A DNA stretch of 64,000 nt from Arthrobacter crystallopoietes. Its GTDB lineage: Bacteria; Actinomycetota; Actinomycetes; Actinomycetales; Micrococcaceae. The translations under genes were made by a program, and so were the position numbers. The notes beneath the pieces are model-generated. The model had not been told where the DNA came from and ran no database searches. It saw only the letters and a list, made by a program, of their open reading frames with translations. The stretch covers positions 62,001-126,000 of the forward strand of contig NZ_CP018863.1 of the NCBI RefSeq assembly GCF_002849715.1, in the 5' to 3' direction. Shown one piece after another: positions 36,250 to 46,062 of the stretch. Numbering within the stretch: position 1 is the first letter of the stretch; each line of letters starts with the position of its first letter.

Positions 36250-39200
36250 CGTTCGGAACCGGCGTAGGCCGCGCGCACGATGGCTTCGAGTTCGGCTTCA
36301 CCGGCCAGATCGTGGGGCCGCACGGTCTTATCCGCCGCCACGTAGTAGAACGCTGCCTTGACCTCCGCAGGGTCGATTCCCTGCAACCGAGCCCAGGCCA
36401 GCCGGTACACTGCGAGCTGAACGGCACGTATACCCAGCTTGTCCGGCGAGGGCGGTGAACCAGTCTTCCAGTCCACCAGGTCCCAGATTCCGTCCTGGTC
36501 CCGGAAGACAGCGTCGATCCGGCCCCGGACTACGACCTCATCCACTCTGGTTTCGACGGGTACTTCGATGGCCGCCGGCGCCTTCTCCGCCCATTCGGAC
36601 GCCTTGAACGTGGCTTTCATGGTCTCCAGGTCGTAGGCCTGGTCGACATGGGAGTCCGCGGGCGAGGACAGGTCGTCCAGATCCAGCATGCCGGCGGTGC
36701 CGAAGTGCTCCTCAACCCAGCTGTGGAACGCGGTTCCCTTGCGCGCGGCGATGCCTGGCCTGCGCGGCACGGGCCGACGCAAGGACCGCGTGACCTCGCC
36801 GGGGTTGTCTTTCAGCTCCACGAGCATGGAGGCGGAGATGTGTGCCGGCAGCTCAATCTCGTTGGCTCCACGGGAGGCATTGTGCTCCTGGAGCAGCAGC
36901 TCCGTTTCCCTGGCCCACGGTGCCCCCTGCTCAAGCTTCCGGTCCTCCGCAATGGCCTGCAGCACCGTCTGGCTAGCTGCCTCCATGGCAGCACGTCGGC
37001 CGGGACGGGCCGGTTCCGGCTCTCCACCCCGGTATACCAGCGGGCCTTCCAAGGGATCGTAGGGCCAGAAGGCCGTCTCGGTTTCTTCACGGAACGGGTT
37101 GGTGTCGCCAAGCTCCTCGTCGGAGATCCAGGTACTGACCTGCACCGTCGACGGGTCCTGCTGCGCCAGTTCGGCCAGCTCGGTCAGGAATATTGACGGT
37201 GCGCAGGGTTTGACCTTGCTGCCTGCCCAGCCCGCGGAGCTGCAGACCAGCAGGTGCTTGGCCCGCGTGTACGCCACGTAGGCCAGGCGCCGCTCCTCCT
37301 GTTCGTTGTGGGCCTGGACCTCACCTTTGTAGACTTCTTCGGCGGTGAACCAGGACAATTGGTCCGGCTGCTCGGTGTCCCACTGCGGCAGGTCCGCCCC
37401 GTCGCCACGCAAGGGCCAGGGCAAGGCCTCGTTTCCGCTGCTCCAGCGGTTGTCGGAGCCGCTAGGAAAGGCACCGTCGTTGAGTCCGGGAACAAATACA
37501 GCGTCCCATTCCAATCCCTTGGAAGCATGGACCGTCAGCAACTGCACGGCGTCCTTGCTCACGTCGACCTGGACGACATCCAGTCCGCCTTCCTCTGCCG
37601 CGGCGGCTTCGAGCCAGGCTAGGAAAGCCAACAGGTCAACCCGCTGCGCGGTCTGCATGAATGTCGCGGCCGCATCATGGAAGGCATCCAGATGCCGCCG
37701 TGCCTGGTGGATGGTAACGCCGGGTTTGGAAGCCACTTCGATGTCGAGCAGCATGGCCCGTTCGACTTCGCCCAGCAGCAGGGGAAGCTCGTCCCCCACG
37801 AAAGTCCGCAACTGCCGGACCTCCGCCGACAGCCGCTCCAGGCGTGCCAGCGCCTCGGGAGTCAGCGAGCGTCCATTGCGCGATGTCCAGCCGGGTTTGG
37901 GCAAACGGTCCAGGGCTTCCACCAGCGAGGCCGCCTCGGCCAGATCCTGCTGGACGACCAGGGGCGATGCCTGTTCGTCGGCATCCAGATCCACCGTCTG
38001 CCTGTCCTCGGCCGCCCGGCGCCGCTGGGACTCCAGAAAGCGCGACCAATCGGCAAACGCCATCAGGTCCGCGGGCCCTATGCGCCAGCGGGCACCAGCC
38101 AGCAAGCGCATGAGGGAGTCGGAACGGCCGGGATCGGCCAGGACGCGGAGGGTAGCGACGAGGTCGATGATCTCCGGTTGGCTCAGCAGTCCGGCCAGTC
38201 CGACGATCTCATAGGGAATGCCCTTGTCCGCGAGTGCTTTCGCAACGCCGGCGATCTGCGCACGCCGCCGGCACAACACGGCCGTGGTGACAGGTTCGGC
38301 CCTGCCGGTCTCCGGATCCCGCTCGAATACGGTCCGGCGTGCCCTTGCCACGCCGGCAGCCACCTGTTCCGCCTCCTCGGACTCGCTGCGGTAGCGGGAC
38401 AGGACAACAGTGCCCTCGACCGCGTTCGGACGCGGCCTGAGTGCAGGCACCTCGAGCCGGCCCGGCTTCGGCCGGTTCGGGTCTACCCTGTTCAGCGGCG
38501 ACGAAATCGTATTCGCCATGGCGAGCACGTTGATGGCATTGCGCCAGGCCACGGTCAGGAAGCTGGCGGGAGCGACGCTGCGCTGCCCGTCCTCGTCGAC
38601 GAGCGGGAAATGCTGGCGGAAGGCAAAAAGCTGTCCGGCCGAGGCTCCCCGGAATCCATAAATGGACTGGTTCGGGTCCCCTACTGCGGTAACGGGATGG
38701 CCGTCGCCGAAAAGTTGGGAGAACAGCACCATTTGCGCATGCGAGGTGTCTTGGAATTCGTCCAGCAGCACCACTTTGTACCGCAGACGTTCCAGCTCGC
38801 GGGCCTGCGGTACGTCCTTGGCGATCGCTGCCGCCAGTGAGACGAGATCGCCGTAGTCCAGCACTCCCCGCTCACGTTTGGCCCTGCCGTATTGGGCGGC
38901 GAGTTCGGCAACGGTGATCCTGGTCCGCAAGCGGTTCAACAGCGACACGACGGCGGCTTTTGGCTGCCGCGTGCTGCCCTCGACATAGGGCAGGGAACTG
39001 ATCCTCTCGACGTCGTCCTGCAGGAAGCCGATGGCCTCCTCCGGGGTTGCCAAATGCTCCGAGCACTCCGAGGCGAACTGCATGACCGCCTTGACCAGCG
39101 TGGACTTGGCCGCCGTCAAATGGCCGATATCCCCGTCATAAGCCTCCACCACCTGGCTGGCAAGCTGCCACGACTGGGCACTGCCCAGCAGCACGACGTC

Positions 39201-39614
39201 GCGTTCGATGCCGAGCCGGAGCCCGTAGTCGGAAACCAGACCGTTGGCGTACGAGTGGTAGGTGGACACCTTGGGCTCCAGCAGCCCGGCCGCGTCATCC
39301 GCGCCCTCCGGCAGCAGCCCGTGGCGGGCGAGCTTGTTGAGCTGGACGCGGATCCGCGCCGCCAGCTCGCCTGCCGCCTTCCGGGTGAAAGTAACACCGA
39401 GGATCTCCTCCGGCCGGACCATCCCGTTGGCTACCAGCCACACCACGCGGTCCGCCATCGTGGCCGTTTTGCCCGAGCCCGCGCCGGCAATGACGAGGAG
39501 CGGCTGCAGCGGCGAACTGATGATGTCCGCCTGCTCGGGGGTGGGCAGATGCTGGCCCAGCATCCGGGCAAGTTCATCCGGGGCGTAGGTTGTGAGGACC
39601 TGTCCGATGCTCAC
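36246..39614 (-). CDS. adnB: AdnB subunit: UvrD-like helicase with RecB-type nuclease domain
   Basis: A 1122-residue helicase-nuclease. Walker A AGAGSGKT, Walker B LLDEFQDTSHAQ, motif III AVGDPNQSIYGFRG and motif VI AYTRAKHLLV define an active SF1 motor. The C-terminal PD-(D/E)XK nuclease contains GRIDAVFRDQDG and DWKTGSPPS, followed by QLAVYRLA. With AdnA it forms the actinobacterial end-resection machine that plays the RecBCD/AddAB role. The GTG at 39614 overlaps the adnA stop, a strong sign of a stoichiometric complex; an upstream in-frame ATG at 39668 lies inside adnA and is rejected. Confidence 0.92.
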   Translation of the reverse strand: MSIGQVLTTYAPDELARMLGQHLPTPEQADIISSPLQPLLVIAGAGSGKTATMADRVVWLVANGMVRPEEILGVTFTRKAAGELAARIRVQLNKLARHGLLPEGADDAAGLLEPKVSTYHSYANGLVSDYGLRLGIERDVVLLGSAQSWQLASQVVEAYDGDIGHLTAAKSTLVKAVMQFASECSEHLATPEEAIGFLQDDVERISSLPYVEGSTRQPKAAVVSLLNRLRTRITVAELAAQYGRAKRERGVLDYGDLVSLAAAIAKDVPQARELERLRYKVVLLDEFQDTSHAQMVLFSQLFGDGHPVTAVGDPNQSIYGFRGASAGQLFAFRQHFPLVDEDGQRSVAPASFLTVAWRNAINVLAMANTISSPLNRVDPNRPKPGRLEVPALRPRPNAVEGTVVLSRYRSESEEAEQVAAGVARARRTVFERDPETGRAEPVTTAVLCRRRAQIAGVAKALADKGIPYEIVGLAGLLSQPEIIDLVATLRVLADPGRSDSLMRLLAGARWRIGPADLMAFADWSRFLESQRRRAAEDRQTVDLDADEQASPLVVQQDLAEAASLVEALDRLPKPGWTSRNGRSLTPEALARLERLSAEVRQLRTFVGDELPLLLGEVERAMLLDIEVASKPGVTIHQARRHLDAFHDAAATFMQTAQRVDLLAFLAWLEAAAAEEGGLDVVQVDVSKDAVQLLTVHASKGLEWDAVFVPGLNDGAFPSGSDNRWSSGNEALPWPLRGDGADLPQWDTEQPDQLSWFTAEEVYKGEVQAHNEQEERRLAYVAYTRAKHLLVCSSAGWAGSKVKPCAPSIFLTELAELAQQDPSTVQVSTWISDEELGDTNPFREETETAFWPYDPLEGPLVYRGGEPEPARPGRRAAMEAASQTVLQAIAEDRKLEQGAPWARETELLLQEHNASRGANEIELPAHISASMLVELKDNPGEVTRSLRRPVPRRPGIAARKGTAFHSWVEEHFGTAGMLDLDDLSSPADSHVDQAYDLETMKATFKASEWAEKAPAAIEVPVETRVDEVVVRGRIDAVFRDQDGIWDLVDWKTGSPPSPDKLGIRAVQLAVYRLAWARLQGIDPAEVKAAFYYVAADKTVRPHDLAGEAELEAIVRAAYAGSER

Positions 39615-42600
39615 TCGGTTACCTGCTTTCCTTCGGCGCACAGCGGGCAGAGTTCGGGGACACGGCACCCGTGCGAACCACCGCGCGCTTTCTGCGGATC
39701 GTGGCGGGCTTCAAACTGATTAGCGGACATCAGCCCGGCCGCCTCATGGATCATCGGAGTAGCCCAGTCTTCGGCGGCGTCCAGTCCGTCCTGGTGCTGG
39801 ACCTTTACGTTCTTCAAGTCCTTGCCGAGCTGGACCAGCGCGGCTCCGCCGGGCTGGCGGCCGCCGTTCGGTTCCCGGTTTCCGGCCTCGTCAAAGGCCC
39901 CGGCCTTGACCGCTGCCTGGTAGCTGCCCAGCTGCGGATGCCGGTCCAAGTCTGCCGCGTTCGGCGCCGATTTGCCGGTCTTCAGGTCGATGATCACGAG
40001 CCTGCCTTCGCGGTCCAGTTCCAGCCGGTCAACCTGTCCCCTCAGCCTGGCGATGCGTTCAGGGCCTGCGATATCAACGGAAAAGTCCTGCTCAACGCCC
40101 AACAGGCTCCGCCCCTCGGACCGCATGTGGAGTACGTACTGGGCCAGCCGGCGCACCATGCCCTCGGCCCGCTGGAAGTCCAGACGGCCTTCCCAGTTTT
40201 CCTTCATTCCCAGCGCCGGCCACCGCCGGGTGAGCTCCTGGACGTATTCGTTCCCGGTCGCATCCGGCATGTCCTGGGCGATGGCGTGGACCAGGTTACC
40301 CAGACTCCGGGCAAAGTCCGTGGCGGCCTCGCCGCCGGCTGCCTGAACAAACCAGTCCATCGGTGAGGCGTGCACCGCTTCCACCCGGGACGGCGACACC
40401 GGCACCGGCTGGTCCGGCGGCACAATCGGTGCATCGGTGGTCAGGGGCAGCAGTCCCCACCATTGCGATGGATGCGCCCCGGGTACGGGAACAGGGCTTG
40501 AGGCCAGCATGGCGAGCCCCGCTGCTGCCTGTGCGGCGCGTTCTGGTTCCTTGGCTCCTTGCTGTGCCCACTGCCGCAGTTCGGCAGCCAACGCGCGTAC
40601 CGTCCGCGGCCGCATGACCGTAGTCACCGGCCGCGGCGCTTCCTCGTCCAGCCACGGATCCACCACGTCGAGGAACCCGGAAGGCTGGGCGTCCTCGGAC
40701 TGCACGGCAATGCAGATCAGCCTGCGCTCGGCACGGGAGATAGCCGTTGAAAAGCTTCGGAGCTCGTCGTACCGTGTTTCCCGAAGCCTGGATACGACGT
40801 CGATTTGTCCCGCCTGCTCGATGCCGTGCTCGAGGACATCCACGAACTGCGTACTGCCCAGCAGCTCTCCACGTAACCGGGTGTTGGGCCAGATGCCCTC
40901 CTGGACACCTGCCACGATGACCATCGGCCAGCCGCGTCCCGCTGCGCTGGCCGGAGTCATCAGTTCCACGGCTTCACGCAACTGCGCGCGGGGAGCGAGG
41001 TTGTCCATCGGCAGTTCCTGGTTCAGCAGATAATCAAGGAACTGGGCGGGGCTGGAGCCTGGCAGCTGGTCAACATACCGCTCCGCCGTCTGGAACAGGG
41101 CCATGAGAGCATCCAGATCCCGGTCCGCCCGGACACCCGCCGGACCGCCCTGAAGCGCTTGCGCGGACCACCTGTCGGCAAGGCCCGCGGCGGACCATAA
41201 GGCCCACAGCACGGTCTCCGCATTGGCGCCGGGCTCCTGTGCCGCCTGCGTACCGGCACTGAGCATCGCCGCAATCCGCTTGGCCGGCCCTGCTTCGCGG
41301 CCCAGAGTCCAGAGGGTCGCCGGATTCTGCAGCGCCTCCACCAGCAGTGCATCGCTGGATCGGCCGCCGCCGCCGAGCCGTTCTTCACGCCGCAGCGACT
41401 GGCGGAGCCTGCGCAGGTCAATGGCGGTCGCGCCGCCTATTCGCGACGTTAACAGTTGGACTGCCGTTTCTGCATCGAGCCGGTCCGGCTCCAACACCAT
41501 GGCCAAGGCGTCCAGCAGCGGCCGAACAGCGGCTTCGTCGCGGACCGCCGTTTCCGCCACCGGAATCTTCACGGCAATCCCCTGCCCGGATAGGTAACGT
41601 GCCAGTTGCGAAAGCTGGCCGCCGGTGCGGACGATAACTGCCATGTCACTGAGCTTGATGCCGTCAAAGAGCCGGGCTTCGAGAATGCGCTGGGCAACGT
41701 AGCGCTGCTCGTGGACCGGAGAATCAACCAGATGCGAGCTGGCCTCCGAAGCCTGCACTGAATGCGCCGGCTCGGCCTGAGATCCGTCAGCCTCCGGAAA
41801 TGTCAGTTCGCGTGCCTTTTGTGCTCCGCCGACCAAGGAAATCCGCGATGCAACCCGTTGCCATGCTGCTGAAACAGTTGGTCCCATGCGGTGGGAATCG
41901 GTCAATGCCATGGCCCGAAATGGTCCTCCGCCGGATGCCAATAGCTCGGACAGGCGGGCCAGCAGATCCGGCCGCGCGCCACGAAAGCCCTGGACAACAG
42001 TGTCCGGGGAGGCTGTGACAACGGTGTCCTTACCCTCGCCGAGGACGGCCAGCAATTCGTAGACGGCAGGATTGGCCTCCTGCAGGTCATCGACCAGAAT
42101 CAGCCCGAGCCGCTGCCGTTCGCGGTCCAAAAAATCTTCATCGTCCATGAGCAGTTGCCGCGCCGCAGTGATAATACCGGCCGGGTCGAAGGCTTCCGGC
42201 ATGCGCAGATCGATCAGGTCACGGTACTCCCGGAACAGCCGCGCCGCCGACTGCCAGTCTTCCCGCCCGCTGGCGACCCCCATCGACTCCAACTGTTCGG
42301 CGGTGCTGCCGTATTCAATGACGCGGTCGAATAGCTGCCGGATCTCGTGCCGGAATCCGCGGGTTCCGAGCGCTTCATCAAGATCGCTGGGCCACCTGAC
42401 CGCACCGCTGTGCCCGGTACGGTGGCCCTGCAGCAGTTCGGCAATGATCTGATCCTGCTCCGGGCCGGACATCAGACGCGGTGCCCGTTCCAGCAGCGGC
42501 AGCCGGCCCTCGGCCCGGGCTCGCCGGATCAGGTCGAAGGCGTAGGCAGCCCAGGTCCGTGCCGGCGTTGTACTGAGGCTTCGGTTCAGCCGCGCCGTGA

Positions 42601-42874
42601 GCGTGTCCCGCAGCCGTGCAGCGGCCAGACGCGACGGAGCCAGCATCAATATCCGCGCAGGATCCAGCCCGGTCTGTTCGACCCGCCGGACGGCGTGTTC
42701 GACCAGCACCGTCGATTTGCCGGTCCCCGGAGCACCATAAACGAGCACCGGCCCGCAGCCTTCGGGCAGCGAAATGACGGCGTTCTGGTCCGGGCGTTCG
42801 GCCGGCCGCTCCGCCCGGGATCGGTTCGGCCGCACCAGTTTGAGGTCTGGTGCTTGCTGCATTGCTTTGATCAC
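39611..42874 (-). CDS. adnA: AdnA subunit: helicase-nuclease partner of AdnB
   Basis: A 1087-residue protein. Walker A YGAPGTGKST and Walker B ILVDDLQEANP are present, and the C-terminal nuclease has RGQVDRLELD...IIDLKTGKSAP followed by a QLGSYQ motif. In mycobacteria the AdnA motor is weaker than AdnB but the nuclease cuts the 5' strand. The extreme C-terminus has GCRVPELCPLC, three Cys that in relatives help bind a [4Fe-4S] cluster; the usual fourth Cys before WF appears as Ser (ASPMDWF). The GTG start overlaps the alkyltransferase-like gene stop by four bases. Confidence 0.9.
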   Translation of the reverse strand: MIKAMQQAPDLKLVRPNRSRAERPAERPDQNAVISLPEGCGPVLVYGAPGTGKSTVLVEHAVRRVEQTGLDPARILMLAPSRLAAARLRDTLTARLNRSLSTTPARTWAAYAFDLIRRARAEGRLPLLERAPRLMSGPEQDQIIAELLQGHRTGHSGAVRWPSDLDEALGTRGFRHEIRQLFDRVIEYGSTAEQLESMGVASGREDWQSAARLFREYRDLIDLRMPEAFDPAGIITAARQLLMDDEDFLDRERQRLGLILVDDLQEANPAVYELLAVLGEGKDTVVTASPDTVVQGFRGARPDLLARLSELLASGGGPFRAMALTDSHRMGPTVSAAWQRVASRISLVGGAQKARELTFPEADGSQAEPAHSVQASEASSHLVDSPVHEQRYVAQRILEARLFDGIKLSDMAVIVRTGGQLSQLARYLSGQGIAVKIPVAETAVRDEAAVRPLLDALAMVLEPDRLDAETAVQLLTSRIGGATAIDLRRLRQSLRREERLGGGGRSSDALLVEALQNPATLWTLGREAGPAKRIAAMLSAGTQAAQEPGANAETVLWALWSAAGLADRWSAQALQGGPAGVRADRDLDALMALFQTAERYVDQLPGSSPAQFLDYLLNQELPMDNLAPRAQLREAVELMTPASAAGRGWPMVIVAGVQEGIWPNTRLRGELLGSTQFVDVLEHGIEQAGQIDVVSRLRETRYDELRSFSTAISRAERRLICIAVQSEDAQPSGFLDVVDPWLDEEAPRPVTTVMRPRTVRALAAELRQWAQQGAKEPERAAQAAAGLAMLASSPVPVPGAHPSQWWGLLPLTTDAPIVPPDQPVPVSPSRVEAVHASPMDWFVQAAGGEAATDFARSLGNLVHAIAQDMPDATGNEYVQELTRRWPALGMKENWEGRLDFQRAEGMVRRLAQYVLHMRSEGRSLLGVEQDFSVDIAGPERIARLRGQVDRLELDREGRLVIIDLKTGKSAPNAADLDRHPQLGSYQAAVKAGAFDEAGNREPNGGRQPGGAALVQLGKDLKNVKVQHQDGLDAAEDWATPMIHEAAGLMSANQFEARHDPQKARGGSHGCRVPELCPLCAEGKQVTE

Positions 42875-43248
42875 GGTTCCATTCCATCAGCCGGCAGTGA
42901 CATTTTTTGGCGGATATCTTCAATGCGATCAAAGTCATGGTCATCCGGAAACCACCGGGCCAACTGCATCTGGACCTTCGGCCCGGCTCCGGTCTCCCGG
43001 ATTATGATCGGCGTAAACTCCCGTTGATAGCGCTGCACTGCCTGGCCCATCAGCTCATGGGGCAGCGTCCCGTCCGCTCGGATAACCCGCCACCATGGCA
43101 CCGCCCCGCCGTGGAGCGACATCACGCGCCCAACCTGGCGGGCACCACCGGAGCCCAGCAGCTCCGCTATGTCCCCATAGGAGAGGACTCGACCGGCCGG
43201 TATGAGAGCCGCCACTTCGAGAACGGCATCAACAAACTCCCGGCGCAT
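42871..43248 (-). CDS. Alkyltransferase-like (ATL) protein of the MGMT family
   Basis: A 125-residue protein with the MGMT C-terminal DNA-binding fold: IPAGRVLSYGDIAELLG, GARQVGRVM (helix-turn-helix and arginine finger), and PWWRVIRADGTLP. In true O6-methylguanine methyltransferases the active site reads PCHR; here the Cys is Trp, as in ATL proteins that bind alkylated guanine and signal nucleotide-excision repair without repairing it themselves. It overlaps adnA by four bases, so it probably starts the adnA-adnB transcript, coupling lesion recognition to repair. Confidence 0.88.
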   Translation of the reverse strand: MRREFVDAVLEVAALIPAGRVLSYGDIAELLGSGGARQVGRVMSLHGGAVPWWRVIRADGTLPHELMGQAVQRYQREFTPIIIRETGAGPKVQMQLARWFPDDHDFDRIEDIRQKMSLPADGMEP

Positions 43249-43340
43249 GCGATCTACTCTAAATGGCAGCCAATGTGTTTTTATCCACAGGCGGCGGGCC
43301 CGCCCCGGAAATGTCGGTGCCGGCAGGTAGCGTTACCGGC

Positions 43341-44069
43341 ATGAGCAGCTGGCATGAACTTCCCCGGGCAGCATTCGACGTCGAAACGACCGGACGGGAT
43401 CCGCACGAAGCACGGATCGTCACCGCATCCATTGTCCTGGTCAACGGGCTGGGGCGGCCACTGCAACAGCTGGAATGGCTCGTCAACCCCGGTGTCTCCA
43501 TCCCGGCAGAAGCCTCTGCCATTCACGGCATCACCAACGACAAAGCCATTAGCGAGGGAATGGACGCCGCGCAGGCTGCAGCCGAAATCGTCCAGACGCT
43601 CGGCAACTATTTCGACGCCGGTATCCCGGTTATGGCGTTCAACGCTCCCTACGATTTCACGGTTCTGGCCGAGGAATGCGGACGCTACGGCATGGACATG
43701 ACGGAGCCCGCACCCGTTATCGACCCCTTTGTGCTGGACAAGCAGATGGACCGGTACCGGCGCGGCAAGCGGACCTTGGTTGCACTGAGCGAGTTTTACC
43801 AAGTGCCGCTGGAGAACGCGCACACTTCCGCCGCAGACGCGCTGGCCACCATTGGTGTTGCTGATGCGTTGGCCAGGAAATACCCGGAGCTCCAGGTCGA
43901 TCCATTTGAGCTCCACGCATCGCAGGTGGAGTGGTGCGCCAAACAGGCGACAAGTTTCCAGGAGTGGTTGCGGCGGACTAAACCGGACGCCGTGGTCGAT
44001 GGCGTGTGGCCGTTGCGGGAGGGCGTTGTGCATGCACGGCCCACGGCGACCGCAGGGAAGTCAATTTAG
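43341..44069 (+). CDS. DEDD-type 3'-5' exonuclease (DnaQ family)
   Basis: A 242-residue DnaQ-like exonuclease. ExoI AFDVETTG, ExoII AFNAPYDFTVL and ExoIII HTSAADALAT provide the four acidic metal ligands and His of the DEDDh class. There is no polymerase or UvrC-like extension, so it is a stand-alone nuclease for DNA or RNA ends. The ATG at 43341 begins just before the exonuclease fold; an in-frame ATG at 43311 has no better ribosome-binding site. It is oriented away from the alkyltransferase-like gene. Confidence 0.85.
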   Translation: MSSWHELPRAAFDVETTGRDPHEARIVTASIVLVNGLGRPLQQLEWLVNPGVSIPAEASAIHGITNDKAISEGMDAAQAAAEIVQTLGNYFDAGIPVMAFNAPYDFTVLAEECGRYGMDMTEPAPVIDPFVLDKQMDRYRRGKRTLVALSEFYQVPLENAHTSAADALATIGVADALARKYPELQVDPFELHASQVEWCAKQATSFQEWLRRTKPDAVVDGVWPLREGVVHARPTATAGKSI

Positions 44070-44098
44070 GATCCGATTATTACGAATCTTTGCCAGTG

Positions 44099-44127
44099 TT
44101 CGGGAGCGCGGCCAGTCCTGTCATAAT
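44099..44127 (+). promoter_or_regulatory. Weak candidate promoter upstream of metN
   Basis: TTCGGG (44099-44104) and CATAAT (44122-44127) are 17 bases apart. The -10 is good and the -35 poor. I looked for a SAM riboswitch in the 126 bases before metN and did not see one. Confidence 0.3.
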
Positions 44128-44195
44128 TTAAGCTGTTCGCTGCCCGTGCTGGCCGCCGCAGACCAGGACCCGTCCCCAATCAGCCGAGGATTCAT

Positions 44196-45188
44196 GTGAT
44201 CACTGTTTCTGACCTGCGCAAGGTCTATCGCCAAGGCAACCGCGAAATCGTTGCCCTTGACGGAGTCAGCCTTGAGGTTCCGAGAGGATCAATTCACGGC
44301 ATTGTGGGACATTCCGGGGCGGGCAAGTCGACTTTGGTCCGCTGTCTGACTCTGTTGGACTCCCCCACCTCGGGGTCGGTGAGCATCAATGGGGCCGAAC
44401 TGAGCTCGGCCCGGGATGCAGACCTGCGCAGCGCACGCCGGCGCATCGGCATGATCTTCCAGCATGCCAATCTGATGGATTCGCGGACCACCGCGCAGAA
44501 CGTGGCGCATCCGTTGGAAATCGTCAACACGTCCAAGGACGCCATCAGCACCAAGGTGACGGAACTGTTGAAGCTTGTGGGTCTGGAAGGCTTCGAAAAC
44601 GCTTATCCTTCCCAGCTCTCCGGCGGCCAGCGCCAGCGCGTCGGCATTGCCCGCGCCCTCGCTTCCGATCCGGACGTCCTTCTCTGCGACGAGCCCACGT
44701 CTGCTTTGGATCCGAAAACCACCGAAGAGATCCTTGTCCTGATCAAGGACCTCACCGTGCGCCTGCAGTTGACGGTGCTGATCATCACGCACGAAATGCA
44801 CGTGGTCAAGCGCGTCTGCGACTCGGTGTCCTTGCTGTCGGCCGGGCGCATCGTTGAACACGGTCCGCTGCGAGATGTCGCAGCCAAGCTGGGCAGCGAA
44901 CTGTCGCGCACGCTGTTGCCGCTGCCTTCGGCGGAACCGCTTGGCACGGGAGCTGTGCTGGAGATTCTTTTCTCGGGGGACACGGCTTCGGAGCCGGTCC
45001 TGACTTCCGCCGCACGGCGCTTCAATATGGACCTGAATGTACTTGCTGGCAGCGTCGAGACCCTAGCCGGAACACAATTCGGCCACCTCAGAATTCAGCT
45101 GCCCACCGGCGTGAATTCCAGTCCGGTAGTCGAATATCTGCACAGCCAGGGCGTCTCCGTGCGTGCCACAGGAAAGGATGCCGAATGA
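44196..45188 (+). CDS. metN: Methionine ABC transporter, ATP-binding protein MetN
   Basis: A 330-residue ABC ATPase. Walker A GHSGAGKST (~37-45), signature LSGGQRQRVGIARAL, Walker B VLLCDEPTSALD and the H-loop IITHEMHVV are complete. The C-terminal ~75 residues form the NIL (ACT-like) domain that binds methionine and feedback-inhibits transport. GTG start at 44196, with GAGGA five bases upstream; the overlapping ATG at 44194 is out of frame. It energises uptake of D/L-methionine with MetI and MetQ, whose genes follow. Confidence 0.95.
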   Translation: MITVSDLRKVYRQGNREIVALDGVSLEVPRGSIHGIVGHSGAGKSTLVRCLTLLDSPTSGSVSINGAELSSARDADLRSARRRIGMIFQHANLMDSRTTAQNVAHPLEIVNTSKDAISTKVTELLKLVGLEGFENAYPSQLSGGQRQRVGIARALASDPDVLLCDEPTSALDPKTTEEILVLIKDLTVRLQLTVLIITHEMHVVKRVCDSVSLLSAGRIVEHGPLRDVAAKLGSELSRTLLPLPSAEPLGTGAVLEILFSGDTASEPVLTSAARRFNMDLNVLAGSVETLAGTQFGHLRIQLPTGVNSSPVVEYLHSQGVSVRATGKDAE

Positions 45189-45928
45189 ATTTCATCGAAG
45201 AACTGAGCACCAACCCCGGTATCACGAGAGCGCTCCCCACAGCCGTCGTTGAGACTCTGCAAATGGTATCGATCTCCGGGATTTTCACTTTGGCGATCGG
45301 ACTGCCGCTGGGAATCTTCCTCTACACCAGCGCCTCGGGCGGGTTACGGCCCATGCCTGTGACGAACCGAATCGTCTCCGACATCGTCGTCAACATCACG
45401 CGATCCATTCCATTCGCCATCCTCATGGTGGCCCTCATTCCCTTGGCACGGGTTATTACCGGCAGCAGTATCGGCCCAATCGCCGCTTGCGTTGCGCTGA
45501 CAATCGGCACAGTTCCTTTCTTCGCCCGCTTGGTCGAAACTGCCCTCCGTGATGTAAGTTCCGGCAAGATCGACGCCGCCATGGTCATGGGGTCGACACG
45601 GATGCAGATCGTTCGCAAGGTCCTCGTCCCTGAGGCTCTTCCCGGGCTGGTGGCGGCATTGACCACGACGATGGTCACCTTGGTCGGATACTCCGCTATG
45701 GCCGGCATCACCGGCGGCGGCGGTCTGGGAAGGCTGGCCTACAACTACGGCTTCCAGCGCTTCGATACCACTGTCATGATCGTTACCATCGTCATCATGG
45801 TCATCCTGGTCCAGGCAATCCAATGGATCGGCGACGCGGCTGCCCGCCGGGTAGACCACCGGAGCGCAGCCACAGCCGGATCAAAGAAGGCACGCCGGCA
45901 TGAGCCGGCCACAACTATTGGGGTCTGA
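45185..45928 (+). CDS. metI: Methionine ABC transporter permease MetI
   Basis: A 247-residue membrane permease with five to six helices. The coupling-helix motif appears around SSGKIDAAMVMGSTRMQIVRK, and the family pattern VVNITRSIPFAILMVALIP is clear. Its ATG overlaps the metN stop (ATGA). A basic C-terminus (RRVDHRSAATAGSKKAR) extends into the cytoplasm. Confidence 0.94.
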   Translation: MNFIEELSTNPGITRALPTAVVETLQMVSISGIFTLAIGLPLGIFLYTSASGGLRPMPVTNRIVSDIVVNITRSIPFAILMVALIPLARVITGSSIGPIAACVALTIGTVPFFARLVETALRDVSSGKIDAAMVMGSTRMQIVRKVLVPEALPGLVAALTTTMVTLVGYSAMAGITGGGGLGRLAYNYGFQRFDTTVMIVTIVIMVILVQAIQWIGDAAARRVDHRSAATAGSKKARRHEPATTIGV

Positions 45929-46062
45929 TCCTCCAAAAAACTTTCCGCATCGTCGACAGCCGAGCGGAAGAATGCAGCGAGTAGCCGCTAGCTGCACCAC
46001 ACCCGGATCCCGGCGACATCATATTCTTCGGGCTCTGCGTTATTTGAAAGGAACGCACTCGG

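Noticed and set aside
44070..44195. SAM riboswitch upstream of metN
   Set aside because: I looked for conserved SAM-I, SAM-II and SAM-IV cores and found none in this 126-base leader.
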